Position numbers and translations under genes: made by a program
NCBI RefSeq assembly: GCF_947179165.1
Contig: NC_077245.1
Coordinates: 19,939,740-20,003,739, forward strand
Source of the DNA: Solanum dulcamara
Taxonomy: Eukaryota > Streptophyta > Magnoliopsida > Solanales > Solanaceae
Reading direction: 5' to 3'
Length of the DNA stretch: 64,000 nucleotides
Part shown: positions 34,749 through 49,700 of the stretch, piece by piece
How positions within the stretch are numbered: position 1 is the first letter of the stretch
Layout: every line of letters starts with the position of its first letter
Notes under the pieces: generated by a model
Told to the model about the DNA's origin: nothing
What the model saw: only the letters and a program-made list of their open reading frames with translations
Database searches by the model: none

Positions 34749-37700
34749 CTATCCATCAGGATCCAGTGGTTCTCCAGAACACTCGTCTGGAGCAGCTTCC
34801 GCCTCCTTAGGAAGGCACCGGATTGGGACATAGACATACCCTTTAGGTAATCGCTGGTTCTTCACTGAGGCTTGATCTGAAGTCATTACCAGCTCTTTCT
34901 CAAAAGTTTCCATATGCTGTATATGCAACAAACTGGTTAGGATTGAAATTCCAGCTACAAATATGCATATCAAATATGTAACCAATACATCCAACTAAAA
35001 GCATGGATATTTCCGTTACGAAGTATGTCATCCTAATAAATCAGATCGAACATAACTCTACCTTTCTGTATCTCAATCGCTTGTCCGCGTGATCTGTAGA
35101 ATTGGAAGACGCTCTATATGGGATTTGCTTCCCAGAGAATGATATCCGTGCATTTTTTTGTGTGACAGGATTGGGTGATGTAGAACTATCATCAGTCTTC
35201 TGATCATTGTCCATAGACACAGGAAACTTAATGCGCCTTTTTCCTGCTACAGCGCTGTCTACCGTTATGTCATCTGATCTTTGTATTGTTTCACCGCCTG
35301 ATTTATAGCCATCAGTGTAGCCTTTGATGGAAGTCGTAGTAGCTGAATCTGAACTAACATCAGGTTGGAAGTAAGGGTGTCGAGTCAGAGCAGATAAAAC
35401 AGCATTGTCTCTACTTGAAGCCAGAATTTCATGTGAGCAAAGGATTACTTCACGCTGCAAATCAAAGAACCGTCCATCAGCCTTGACACCAGCAGAACAT
35501 ATAGCATAAAAGAAGAAGCTGAACCCCTCCCCCTTCTCAAGCATGGAAAACGTACCATCATTTATCTACCAGGTAACACATACACCAAATAGCAGGTAGA
35601 CGTTCACCTGCTAATGTCCGACTACGATATAAGGAGGGAAAAACAAGGACCCTGTAATAGACGATGCAAATCCACTTTGAAGCTATTCATGGACATTTCT
35701 CACAATGTTTCTTCTTACCATGGTTCTTCTTGGTGTCTGGTTCTTCTTAGTGTAAAGAGGAACTAGCTAGTGATTCAGAATCCATGGGTACAATTATCTC
35801 TGCTCTCAATGTGCCTATGATGTAGCGCCTGGCAGGCTGTTAAAATTGACTAAATAAATGTTCAACTTTATAACTAAGTAAAATTATTAAGTATAATGAT
35901 AATGTATTATCCACCTTAAATCGTTTTTTCAGTCTTCATAATTTACTCCCCTTTATTTCAGCAGGCACCAGTCTTCATCCTAGTGATTGGATTTCTATGC
36001 TTAGTCTAATAGGAAATAAGATATTCAAATAAATAATTTTACAGTGAATGCCTATAAGCCCCTTTCTGAATAGATAGGCACAACAACAACATACCCAATG
36101 TAATCCCACAAGTGAAGTCTACGGAGAGTGGTGTGTACGCAGTCTTACCCTTACCTTGTGAATAGGTAAGGCAAATAGTATCACAAAATATCCAGCAAAG
36201 CGTTCTTTTGTTAGTGCAGTGGCAATAAATGCAAGAATATTTACTTCCATAATCTCATCTGTTTTTAATTCTCAATAACTCGGGATAGGAATGGAGACAG
36301 TTATTCCATCTATTTTGTTATTGAAAATCAGATTTATTGCCACTTCTTACTACTGTATTGATGTTAATGCACTTCCTAATGATACGTGAAAAAGTATTTC
36401 TGGGCCACTCATTAAATACATCAGAATTCATACTGTGATAGATAGAACACTGATGTAAAGGAAGGATTACCATTGTAAATATTCATGCACACTTCATGCA
36501 ATATCTATAATACTTATCTTTTCTCAAATAATATGTTTCTTCTTACCATGGAAACAATTGATTCACATCAAACGAAAGTAAATGCAGAATCATAAGATTG
36601 CAATAAAGTAAGACACCACACCTACAATGTCTAATGAATGGAACAAGTAAATAGAGTGAACCAGCAATGTAACAAAAGTGATGAGTTTTCACAAGGCAGC
36701 GGCTAATAGTGATGTCAAAGAGAAAAAATGCAGGAACAATGTTCACGACTATTCATGCCTATAATCTGCAATGAGCGAGGAAAAGAAAACAAAGGCTACC
36801 TTCAACTTCTCTCGTTTCACAATTCTTTCACATAATAGCCGTAATCGCTCCAATTCAACCTGCACAAGAGGATTTGACAGGATTAGGATCTTCAGCCATT
36901 CTAAACTGATAAGTATGTTCATGATGGTAATAGACAAAAACAGAATGCTTCAATATCATATTGGGAACAGTATCTCATCACTGCAGCATATAATGAGAAG
37001 GAGCTTCCCAGACTGGGAACAGCCAGAAAAGATTTACAAAGCCAAGGCATAACATTCCAACTACAGAATGACACCCAACCCTGAATACAATCTTATTACA
37101 AGTTGTCAGAAAGGGAAAAATAGGAAACTCTTAAGTACTCAAGCTACTTTGATTTCTACAGCGTTCTGAAACAAGCCCAAGAGCAGGAAGTAGATAAAGA
37201 GGTGATTCACCTTCCAGGTCTCAGAGAATTTTAGTTTGACCACCCAGTTTAAGCAAAAGCACAAAAGAAAACAATGATCACAATTTCTAGGACCCAATTC
37301 AACTACTTAAAACACCAATGGGAAAATTACAAGTTACAACCTGATTCAGTTTCAAATATTATCCAGTAAATTACTGAATTCAAAATTCTAGCATTCACAC
37401 GAAGGTCACTTGTTTATACAACCACCCCGGTAAAAGGAAGGAGCACATGGTCAAATAACAACAAAATTGTTCAAAAGTATCATCCACTGTTATTTGTTGG
37501 CATATTGGATTTGTTGGTGTATTGGGTTTATGAACATCATCAAGTGTACTGGCAAGATTAAAGGGAACTGAACAAAATAAAGTCAGCTGGTAACTAAATG
37601 ACAAAATATCATATTGTCTAGTTTAACAACTAGGTTTAGTCCTCACTTCTTTCTTAGAAAGAAGACCAATAGAGGACATTTCTCCAGCTTCTGATAGAAG

Positions 37701-40700
37701 TTTAGTCCTCACTTCTTTGTCAGGTCAAGTTTTCTTGCTCCAACATCTTGCAGACCAGAAGGCGAAAATAGAATTTTCAGACAGCTAAAAGAAGTATCTG
37801 TGACCTAGGTAGTATAGTAACTTGTCCTATTTTTCTTTTAGGCACAAGATTATGCTTGACCGATTCTTGTCACTAAGATGTAGAGGAAGAGGCCACCTCT
37901 GGTGTGTGATCCATCCCGTAACGCTTTTCAAAATGCTTAACAAAACTAACTGAATGGCTCACAAACTTAAAGAGAAGGTCGTACACAATTTATTCTTTGG
38001 CATGGAGTGCCGAGTACCTAATTGCTTGTGTGTTTCATATTCTTTGGTCCAGCAGAGCTTTTATAGATTCTCTACTTTGAAAGTATTAGTTTTGTTTCCA
38101 GTAGTTTTTTGCTCAGGCATCTGTATATTAAACAGACTTCAAACGTGTCTCCCTTCCAAACGATCTCTTCTTTTGATGCATTCTAAACTAACAGGTTATT
38201 AATAATGCTTAGCAGAAACCAAATGTAGTAGCAAAAATAGCTAGTCGCAGTTATAATGACAAAACAGCAGGTGAATAACTAAAGAAGACTGCAGTTCAAA
38301 AGGTCAAGATTGGGGATCCTTTCATCTATTACAACCCAAACAATCCCCAACTTCAAGATCCATCAGCTGGTTTGTTTGCCACCCTCTTAAAGAGTATCCT
38401 GTTGCTAAGAAAACATAGGAATATTATATTGAAGTGGTACAATTATGTCTCAATTCTCCTATTAAAACTTTCAATGAGGAAGATATCTATGTCCCATCTC
38501 AACCATCAACTTTAAGCAAAAGCACTAAATCAAATAGACTATTTAGTGTTGGTAGAATCAATTAGCCGTGGAGATGAAAAACTGAATAAGGAAAAGAACA
38601 AATATTATAGGAAAAACCACAGAAAAACAAACTGGACAGCAAGACAACTGCTACAAATTGAAACATGATAAATAATCAGGTGTATATCATCACTTACCCT
38701 GACTTGCTTCAGACTCTTCAATTCTTCCACCCCATGTCTCTGACTCTCGGACTGCTCACATTTGATACAAAATGAGTATATGACACAAGTAGTAGTCATT
38801 AAAGAAACTTGCAACCATTGCACTAAGACAAGACCAACCTTAAGTCTCTGTTCCAAACTATGTTTATCACAATAAGCTTTGTGCTGCAACTTGCCACCAT
38901 TAGTTCTCATGCTTAAAAACAAGCCAGCACTTCTAGCACAAGAGGGATGGAATGCGCTCTGACAGTGACCATAACTACACTGCAAATAACAAAAAGCGGA
39001 ATTTAAATAAGCAGACTAAGCTTAACACAACAATACAACATCAAAAGGAAAAAAGACCTTTCCACATCATCTACCTTAGTGCATACACCTTTTCTCCACT
39101 GGCAAACAAGGCAGACATCATTACCCTTGGGGACAGTTGCCTGTCATTATCACAAAAACTGATACAGTAACCATTACAGCGACTATACTGGTCCAGCTTT
39201 CCAGACCTAAGCAAAACTGAAATGAGCAAAAGACATTCTCAATTCTGTTAAACACATACCAGTCCCTCAATTGGATGTACTTGTCCTCTTCTGAATGTTG
39301 ATTCAAAGGCCCACTACAGAAGAAACGGAAATTAGAGCAATTATCAATGAAAAGCGTATATAAACCTAGCGTGGAATGATGAATAGTCAAACATAAAGGT
39401 CGTAATTTACTTCAGCACAGAAGGCATGAACCCATTGACCATCATTTGACTTTCTAAAAGCACCAGCAGTACCGCCACATAACCCACATTCAGCGACAAA
39501 ACAAGGTTTCTCCTTCTCCCAAAGATGAGAACCTTGAGCTCCAGAACCCCCAGATGACAATAACTCCTCGCATAGTTCACAGTACCAAGGACCTGTTGAG
39601 TTTCTTACACTTCGATAGCAATCCAAGTGAACAGCAACCTACGAACAAGGATAATTTGAACTTAGGAAAAGATTTTAGGAGAACAAACAGCAGGAGTAGT
39701 GCTTCCTACCTTGCAGCTGGTACAAACTAGGATAGGATTTAGAATGGACTCGGACCGTCTGCACACATCACATGTTCTAGCATGGTCTTTCGAAATATCT
39801 GAACTTAGCTGGACAAGATCAGAGTTAGTTTCTGGTAATATCCGCACACCGGTTGGCCTTGAAAGCGTCTCCTTGACCCGAGGATGCTGTTGGGAAATAA
39901 GCCTAAGTCTTTCATTGGTAGCATTCATCTTCAGAACATCCAGCACAGAGGAAAAAAACAAATACATTCAGTATGATGAAAACCACGACTGAAATATTGA
40001 AATAGTTGTTAATACTGCTTCAGTGACTCCTAAGTCCTAACATGAATTAGACTTACAACCTCCTGGTGCACGGATTCTTCTATATTCTCTTTCCTTAATG
40101 ATGAAATCCTAGATGATGCAGCAGCTGCCGCAGTTGCAGCAGCCAGTACAGTCTGTGCCTCCTTATGTCGTTTTTCTTTCCTTCCTTGCTTTTTGGCTTC
40201 CCTAAGCTCATAAAGATACTGGCTAACTAACACAGCATCCCATTCTTGTTGTCTAGCAGCATCAGTCTCCTGGTGTAGACTATTCACAACCTTAACAATT
40301 AAATTATCTGCAAGGAAAATTAAATGAGCATCAGTTAATTCAACAACAATATCCATGAGTTCAGGCGCATGTAAAAGCACAATAATAGGTGCATATAATT
40401 GTCTGCGGTCCTCAGACAACAGAAGGTGGCAATAATAGAAGAGATAAGGAGGAGGATTATAGAATAGACCACTAAAACGTTTCCTTGCAGCAGCATTACA
40501 AAGCAGTCTGTTCTGGTAATAAACGAGCTCTCCTTCCACCTCATCTTCTGGCGAAAGCTCCAGCAGGCCCATAGCACTCGCCTTTACCAACTGTTCAGGG
40601 CATGCACCATTCATTTTGAGGTCGCCAGAAGTTGAATGTTGCGAATGTTGACTGCAGCAGATTCCTGAACTGGAAGATGCTTCAATCTGAGAAACCTCAC

Positions 40701-43700
40701 CCTGTCTCCAATCTGTGAGCATAAAAAATAACATGAATGTTTAATATACAAGTTACATCCTTTAAGCTTTTACCATAAAACACGAACATTACCATCCAAA
40801 GGGACCCTGCTCTCCATTTGCCTTAACCTATTTTGAATAAAAGGGTGAATATGAGAGCTATGAAAAGCTTCCCGTTTACTGCAAGAAGAAAATGTTAATG
40901 CTGGTAAAGTCCATTAGTTAAACACATTTGTAGCCTAAAAGTAGCCTCAAGTCACAGCCAAAAGATATAAGATATAGAATGCTCACCGGACATCTGGTGA
41001 ATGATTGAAAGAAACAGAAGAAATAGTGCTGCTTATATCAGCAACTGTCGCTAGATTCTGATCAGATAAAGCACCCTGCTCCACTTGACCATTGTCAAGG
41101 CAATGGATGGAAACCTTAGATGGCACTGCAGCCAAATTATTCACAGATTAACTTTTTGAGAATGGCAAAAGAGCAGTAAATATGCAAGCTCATTATTATC
41201 TTAGCTTTCACTAAGGAGAAATTTTTCTTAAATCTCAAACACTATAGAGAAATAAACAAGAAAGAAGCTTAGTTAGTGCTTGATACTAGTTAGTCAATGA
41301 CATTGAAACTGTTAAAGAAATGGACCTGGGGACCACTCAACCCCCAAAAGCTAGCTCATGAGAGGAGGATTGTCCAAGGCCATATCAAGAGTCCCATGTT
41401 CCCATCGCACAAACAATGTGGGACTCCAACACCACCACCACCACCACCACCAAACGCCCAAGACTGGACATCTGAGCGTGGACAATATAAGACTGGTGGC
41501 CCAACATCAGAAACAATGAATTGGGATGGGTCTGGCTTTGTCTCTAATACCATGATAAAGAACCTAACTCAACCCCTTATTGCCAAATCACTCTTCCTCA
41601 ACACCCTTTTCCATTAATGTTTCTTCTTTCTTCTTCAGCATATCTGTGACTAATACAGCTACTACGGTCTCCAGCTTCTCTATGCTACAAGAGATCTAAC
41701 TTTTCCACTTGATAAAACAAATTTTTGAGAAGAATTGATGAAATAAATTGAGAAAATTGAGAAGGTTGTTTGGGATCTGGTGAGATTTTGTAGTGCACGT
41801 AAGCTATGGCAACAAACTCCACATATAAAGTAACAAGCATAAACAGAGCATGAATGAGAAGATTGCACACCAGTAAAATGGCAAGGCTGATCACTTGGAA
41901 AAAAGGAACACGGGTTTTTGAAAGCAGAGAAGAATCAGCAATTAGCATCAGGCATAGATGCAACATTTCTGTACATTTTTTGTGTAACATTGCAATTGCA
42001 ATGACAGAGGACATGAAGATTTTCTGAGCTAGTGACATATTTCGTAATGTAGCTATCCCTGGTAGATACTTGCAGCACTTTGCTGTACATTAATAGAATA
42101 CTTTTTACCAATCATTAAAAAAGGGCATAACTGGAGAAATTTTACTTCGCTGTGTTTTATATTATGGTTAAGTAAACATTAGTTCTTCCAGGATCTAAAT
42201 TGGTTCATTTTACAGAATCCACTCATAAACGACCAATCAAAAAAAAAAAGATGCACCTAAACTATCCCAACTCAGCATCTAATGTGGGAAGTTTCCAAAG
42301 CAAATGTTGTATATTTAGTTGGTAGCATGACAGCCTTTGTAAGTTTTTATTGAGGACCCACCTGGCAAGGTCATGCATTAGCCTCACATGTAACCACCGA
42401 TTTTCCATGGCCCGAGACCACAGGGGGGAGGATAAATCCAATATACAAGAAGTATACGTGAGAAGATAAGATAAACAAAATTCTCTTTTGCTTCCCTTTA
42501 TTTTTTATTATCTTAAACCTAGTAACCATTACACCATATTTTTGTTTCTCTTTAATACTTCACCTTTATTCTGCAAGAACATACTTTTTCAACAATATTA
42601 TATGATAGATATGCTACTACACGAGTTTGACATAAAATGAATACGAATATATGAGTCTAACTAAAACTAACTCCTCATTAGTTATCATTTATAAAATTGG
42701 CCGAAATGCCGGATCAAGGAAACTTAGAATAAACTAGAAATAGGTTTTTCTAAAAAGAAACACAATATAGAATCAAGGCACACAAAGATGTGGCATAGCA
42801 GTCAATGAAGTTAGATAGAAGACCATGGGAGACAAGTATTCATATCCCGACATAGGAAAATAGGTTAGGTGATTTCTTTCCACCTGCTTAAGCCTTTGCA
42901 GGAGAAATTACTCACTTCATGTAGTGATGGCCGATACGAGAATGCAGGTACCCAGTGAAATAGTTGAGGTGCACTAAGATCTCCCTGATACTACTGTTAT
43001 CTAAAAACTAAAATAGGCATTTCAGAAGATCCAATAAGATGACCAGATGTGACCTGAACATTTTTTTGAAGTTACAATTTATCACACAAAGCCCAATTAC
43101 CCATGCAACTCTATTAACCAAGGTTTAGGGGGGACAAAAACAACAAAACAATTTGTCCCTGCAAGGACTCAAACCATTATCTTGATTCCAACCTCATTGG
43201 AAGCCAGACTATTTTTCCATATTTTGTTATTTTTAATTCAAAACTTCCATTATTAAACACCAAACTGGTGTCAAAAGTATGTACAAGTTGCTTATGACAC
43301 TAATCGTTCATAGGTTTCTGAATTGCCGTCTATCTATACAATAGGTTTCTCTATTTGCGCACAACTACAAGTAAATAAAGACCTTTATTCATCTCAAGAA
43401 TCTTGACAATTGATATCATACTTCACCAACATAATAAATGAAAAAGAACAGTAATGCCCCAATGAACTGTGAAGGTTAAACTACATACGCTTCACATGCA
43501 TACAAAAATCAGTAATCTATAATGCGAACCTTCATCATCATTGGGATCGCCTGCTAGAGTTGCTTTTGATGGAATAGTCGCGAGCATATCCTGTACAGGA
43601 GACAAGATAGGAAAGAATGTTACCTCTAAACTGCTTAAAAGCTACACCCCTTAACAAGAACAAATGATCAATCACTGACTAAATCATTCAATAGGTCACA

Positions 43701-46700
43701 AAATCTAGGTGTCCCTTGCATGGCGAAGATATCACCAAAAGAGCAACAAAGATAGAGTGGTCGGCAGAACAGAATACCAAACAAGTCTTAAAAAGGAATA
43801 TAAAGTTTCAAAAGATTTGACCAAGATCTTTTCCAAATGGAATAATTTCTGTTTAACAAGTTCGAATGAAATTATTTCTCAAGTACTTTAAAGCCAAATA
43901 CCCACATTACAGAGATCTAAACAAGAAAAAAAATTACAGTGGCAAAAAATGAGAATGTAGACCCATCAGGAGAATTTTCCGCAGAGGTGAAAGGTCTCAA
44001 AAGTGATCTCATCATGATAATCCAGACAATAATCATGAGGGTGCTATATGGAAAATGGTTGTGACATGTACAGAACACATTTATTTTGAAAAAATAGGGA
44101 AGATCAAGAGATGGATATTTCTCGGAAAGGCAACATCCATACGACGTGTGAGCCCACTGAAAGGAATTATGAAAGAAAAATAAGAGTTTCAGGGTTCGTG
44201 GACTGTATAGTTGAAAATGGCAATATGATAAACCTTTGGTATGACCAACGGTGAAGGGAAGTATCACCAAATGAGGCATCCCTAGGTGTGTACCGCTCCA
44301 CAGATAGTGAGATGATAGTATCCAACCATATGATGAACTTCCAAGGCATTTAGCGGGTGCGGGATACAAGGTTCAAGAGGAACATAAGGACTAGGAAAGG
44401 GAGGAAGTTCAAAAGTTTTTCCCAAAAAAAAATGCAGCTGCAATTTAGGAAAGAGGTGGAAAGGCCGGGACAGTTTGGAGAGAATCAAGGGAGGATGCTT
44501 CACAATGAGTTCCAATCAAAGGGGTTTAACTAAAGGGGCAACAACATGAGAGAAGTGTGGAAGGCAATGGAGTGCTAAGGCGCCAAAAAGAATTGTTTTT
44601 TTTTTCAACTGATCACATCCAAAAAGAATTGTTCTTCTCCTGGTGAGCAGCAAGAAATCCATTCCTTACTGATGATAATTATAGGAACAGTGTAAGAGTT
44701 ATAATGAATTGGTTGCTGATGAAAATTATAGATTAGGGTGAGAGCTATCGTAAATTAAGTCTCACATGTGCAAATCTGCAGGGAGCATAGAGATCAAACT
44801 ATCGTTTTTTACTTTAAAGACAGTCATCCACCTGTGGGTCTTCACTTTTGTGATGTTCATCAGGAACATTACCAAGATCAGTGGTGGAAACAGTAGAAAT
44901 CTGAACAATGCGAAGAATCAGAAGGAAAACAAAAGCACCAGTATTCCTCTTCTTGACAATGTGGAATTAGAAATAGAAAATCATTATAATATGACACTTC
45001 CATTATTTTGGTTCTCTTCTACCACATTTTTTCAGGCATGTCTTATGCATTTTAGGATTAAAATATTGTGAGAGGTAAGAGTACTTTTTAAGTAATTTCC
45101 AAAATATTATTTCAAAAACCTTGAGGAATCAATGTCCAAATTCGCAACGAGTATTGCATGCTTTAACCCTTGAATTTCAAAACCCTTCATCCTTTTCGGA
45201 ATAAAGTATAAGAGCAAGAGTAATAACATAAAATTACTATGCATCTTCAGTGATATCTCATCACCAAGGCTCACACGTGCCTCTATTGAAGTGTAGACAA
45301 CCAGAAAAGACGTCTAAAAAGAAGGAAATAGCCTTCCAAAGACAGATAGCATAACTCAAAATACATCTATAGCTACCATCAATGTAAAAGACACTAACGA
45401 TTCCTAATCAGATTATCTTGTCCATGCTTAACAGCCAGCACCCAACAACTTGTGCCCTAAGAGCATAACACAAACCAGAACCCTATAATCATAAGGTTAT
45501 CATTCTACAGTGTTGCATTTTCTGAGCCATGTCATGCAATAGGTAACAACTTTTCGCAAATTAAGTTTGCTCCTTTTCCCACCATAGTCTTTTCCCTCTT
45601 TCTGTTACAAAATTCACTGATTTTAATGTTTAATCTGAAATGCCTTATTCAATATGATTTGTACCAAAGCCTAAACTGGAAAAAAAGAGCCTTAACTTTA
45701 GCAATTAATGTGCAGTTTTCCCAAACCTTAACCTTAGTACACAACAGAGTCAATCTCAAGTGAATGTCATGTCAAAGCCACTCTCATGAAAGTTTGGCTT
45801 CTTTTTAGTTGATGCTTACCAAAGGAAGTATTCGTCTCTACCAACCCCCCATCGAGCTGACGACAGGATTGGCTTGCTCAGTGGCCTGCTCGTTGTCCAG
45901 CTGACGATAGGATGGGGGCTTGCTCATAGGCTTAGTCCTCATATCAAAGCCAATCATGAAAGTTTGGCTTCTTTTTAGTTGATGCTTACCAAAGCAAGTA
46001 ATTCATCTCTACCGGCCTCCCACCGAGCTGATGACATGATGGATCTTGTTCTTGTCGAGCTAACAAAAGGATGGTGCTTGCTCATATTTTGCCTAAAGGT
46101 GGCAGAAGCAACCTTAGCCCAACCAAACTAAGGCCTCACTTGGTCGCACTTAATAAAGGTCTTAATCTTAATCATTCAGATTTCAATCATTGAATCTGTA
46201 GTTTTTTATGTTTAAATATTAATCATTCAGATTGTAATCATTAAGTAAGTTTGATTTTATGATTTTGCAATCACTTAATGGGTCTGAAAAGATCTGAATG
46301 GTTAAAATCATGAAACAAAGTCTTAGTTGGAGTTTGGACATGCGAATTGGAATCTGACTTCAAATCAGCTTTTAGACGTGATTTGGGATCAAGATTTCAA
46401 ATCTCAAATTCTCCAAAAAGCAGGATTTGAGATTGCAAATTGTGATTTCAATTTTTTTTAAATGCAAAACTTGACTCATAAGTTTATATTTTGCAAAAAA
46501 AAAAGTCTCATCACTTCAAAATTTTGCAAAAAAAGGACTCATGCTCGGCATGAAGAGATTGTTTGTACCATCTGAAAGAATTATATTAAAGAATAGTTAG
46601 TTACTACTATTATTGACTAGTGGATATTTATATGTGTATTTGAAAGTTTGTAATCACAAACATTCATTTATAAAAGGAACATGGCGATATGCGATTTATC

Positions 46701-49700
46701 AATGAGGCGCCCTTAGGATATTCCGATTCATTAATAATTATTTAGTAGATCTCAATACATCATCTTAATATTCAAATGAGTATTTAGATTCAAACATCTA
46801 GATCTTAATGACACGTCTTAATATTTAGATGTGCATTCAGAATCAGACATCTGAATCTTAATGAAAACAAATAAGGCCTTAAGCAACCAATATGTTTGGT
46901 TTGATTTGAAAGTAGACGTCAAATAAAATCAAATAGAAAAGGTAGCCTATAAACCAAACTCAGCGAAACTGATCCCATATCACATGTGATTCAACTGATC
47001 TCAATGAAAAATATATTTAACTAATCAAGATCTACAAAATCACAAAACATTTATCATACCTTCTGCACACCAGCAGACAGAAGCTCTCTTGGACAACTTG
47101 AATCTTCCCTTCCATTCACACTAGTTTTAGCTTCATCTGCAGCTACTCCATCAATGATTGCTGTCTCCTTAAATGAATAAAGTGATTCACCATCTTTCAC
47201 AACCCTGACATTGTTTTTGGTTCTTCTTCGAGGTGGTACAGACTTCACGGGTACGAAGTCCGTAATCTCGGGTTCCGTTACTCTAATGGAATCCAAATCA
47301 TCCACCACATCAGCCACAACTTTTGGCGCTATTGTGGATTTAATTTTAACTTTTAAAGTTCTCTGTAAACTTCCAATATAAGCATGATTCTTCAACCATT
47401 TAGCTATCTTGAACCTTATGTCAGGAACCATTTTACCATCCTGCAAGTAGCAGAATTGTAGATCAAGGAAAGTATCAGTGCACTATCAAAAAGAAATCAG
47501 CTCATTCAGAAACTTCAATAGAGACAGAATTCTTTAGTTTCTTATCATGTGCATAATACACGAAAGTACAGAGGAGAATAGTAGAACAAAGGAAATTACA
47601 TTGAGCATTGAGGCCAACAAATCTGAAGGTACACCAATCTCCACAGCAACATCTTTTACATCAACCTTTTTCTGCTCTATTAACTACAAAGCAATGAATA
47701 TATTCAGTATTTTATAAATTTAAATGGGCATATAGAACTGGAATTAAAGAACAAAAAAAGCTTCTCCAGATTAAAAGTACAGATACCAAATCTTATGGGG
47801 CATATATTCCCAGAACAATTTCAGTCACACAAGTTCAAACAGACCATCATATCTAATTAAATTTTTGTATTAATGCAATCTGACATCTACATGGACACTT
47901 CTGCACCTCCAATGGGCATTAACATAATTCAGCTTCCCTGCTTTCTGCTCACAGTGTTTTCTTGGTTGCCTAATCAAAAGTTTTTAAAAGATAAGTAGGA
48001 TTTCTTTCTCTATTAAAAGAAAAAGTGACTACTGGCTTATCTTGTCCCTTCCTTAAATCGAGCCCTGAAATGAAAAGAAAAGGATGGAGTTCCCTAATGG
48101 ATTTAGGCAGTGAAAAATGTTAATGCACAGAGTATATACCCGAAAAAACCACACATGCAATGATGCAATGATGCAAAGACTAATATATTATCTCATCATA
48201 TCGGTGTATCATCTCATCACAGTTTCCAAAATTTGCCAACATGATCTAGGAGTATGTGAATGCACAGTTGCTACTTAGCCTAGATACGACAATACCTTTT
48301 TTAATATCATGGTGAAATTTACAGGATCAGCCACATCACTATCTTTGTTTTCACACAGATCCCTATTAACAGGCTGCTGTGGAACACCGCATTCTGTTTG
48401 ATGTCTAAGATTCAAGCCCTTCTCCAGCAACCCTTCCTGTTGTAATGCATCATCATTCAACTTATCTAAACCTGAGATGGAATTGTCGATGTGCAACACC
48501 GATTTGTCCCCATTTCTTAAGCCAAGCTTTAACTTGTGTGGTTTGGCTGTGACTGACGCTGACAACTGATTGTTATCTGTGGAGCAAGAAACAACGTCTA
48601 CTGCAGTGCCTTTACCTTGTTGACTGCTACTACTGATCTGGAAATCGGAATGCTTCGAGCAGAATGCACGTAATTCAACCTAAAAGCATTGGAAACAAGT
48701 AGGTAAAAAGTAACAAGGAAGACATTTTAATCAATATGGTGTTACAAAATGGAGGATCAAAGTACATTTAGTACACAAAATAACATCAGTTCAAAACCAA
48801 AATCAGAAAAGGACTATCAGTTCAACATTACAGGTAAAAAGAGCCACAACAGTAACAATTTTCGAAAACAGAAAACAAGAGCTCACATCATCACATCCAA
48901 GTTTCCCCCATATCTCCATTCTGTGGCTTGCTTCCCTGGCACATATAGGATGGAAAGAAGTCCTACAAGCTCCTACAATCATTAAAAGAAGAAGTTAACA
49001 AAGAACAAACCCCAGAAATCTCTAGAAATAGTCTAGAACGAATGATTTCTTCAGACAGGATCTTTCAGTTTATTTGGTTTTCTTTCTCTCTCCAAGCAAT
49101 GTACATGATAGGAGTTTTTTAGAAGAGGGGCAAAAGTAGACCCCATAATGCAGTTCTTTATTTTTGTATTCCACCTCTACAAGTCGCTATCAAAATATTT
49201 AGCATTGTCAGATGAAACTGGACAAATTTAATCACCAATTGGACACAAAATTCAAAGTCTGACTAAGATGAGATGGATAGAAACTAATAATTGACTCAGT
49301 TGCTGAAATTGCATTAGTGTGCAAATAGTTTGCCCGGCAGTTTGAAATTACATGAGTATTTCTACAAAAAAAACATGTAAAACGCAATCTGCAAAATGTT
49401 CACTTCAGTGTCGTCATTAAGGTTCTAAGACAAACTTTTCTTTGCGAATGAGTGTTTTCTGAAGAGGCAACACTAAACAATTGGTATTTCACTTTATTGT
49501 AAAACAAAATCAACTTCTTTGTCCATAGATTTTTATTCATGCTTGTATTTATAATTATTAGTCTTGGACTAAGCATATACATATTGTTTTTGATAAAGGA
49601 CTTAGCATATACATATTTGTATAAAAAATTTCTATTTGTGCATTTTTCGTTAAAGCCCACATTTTATTTGCGCTTTGCATAAAGCCTCAATAGACCTTAG

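Noticed and set aside
41356..41617. Glycine- or proline-rich small proteins
   Set aside because: They are caused by a (CCA)n tract within a dispersed repeat.
43917..44515. 150-residue minus-strand frame and neighbours
   Set aside because: They sit in intron 5 of the PHD gene with no recognisable domain and overlap in several frames.
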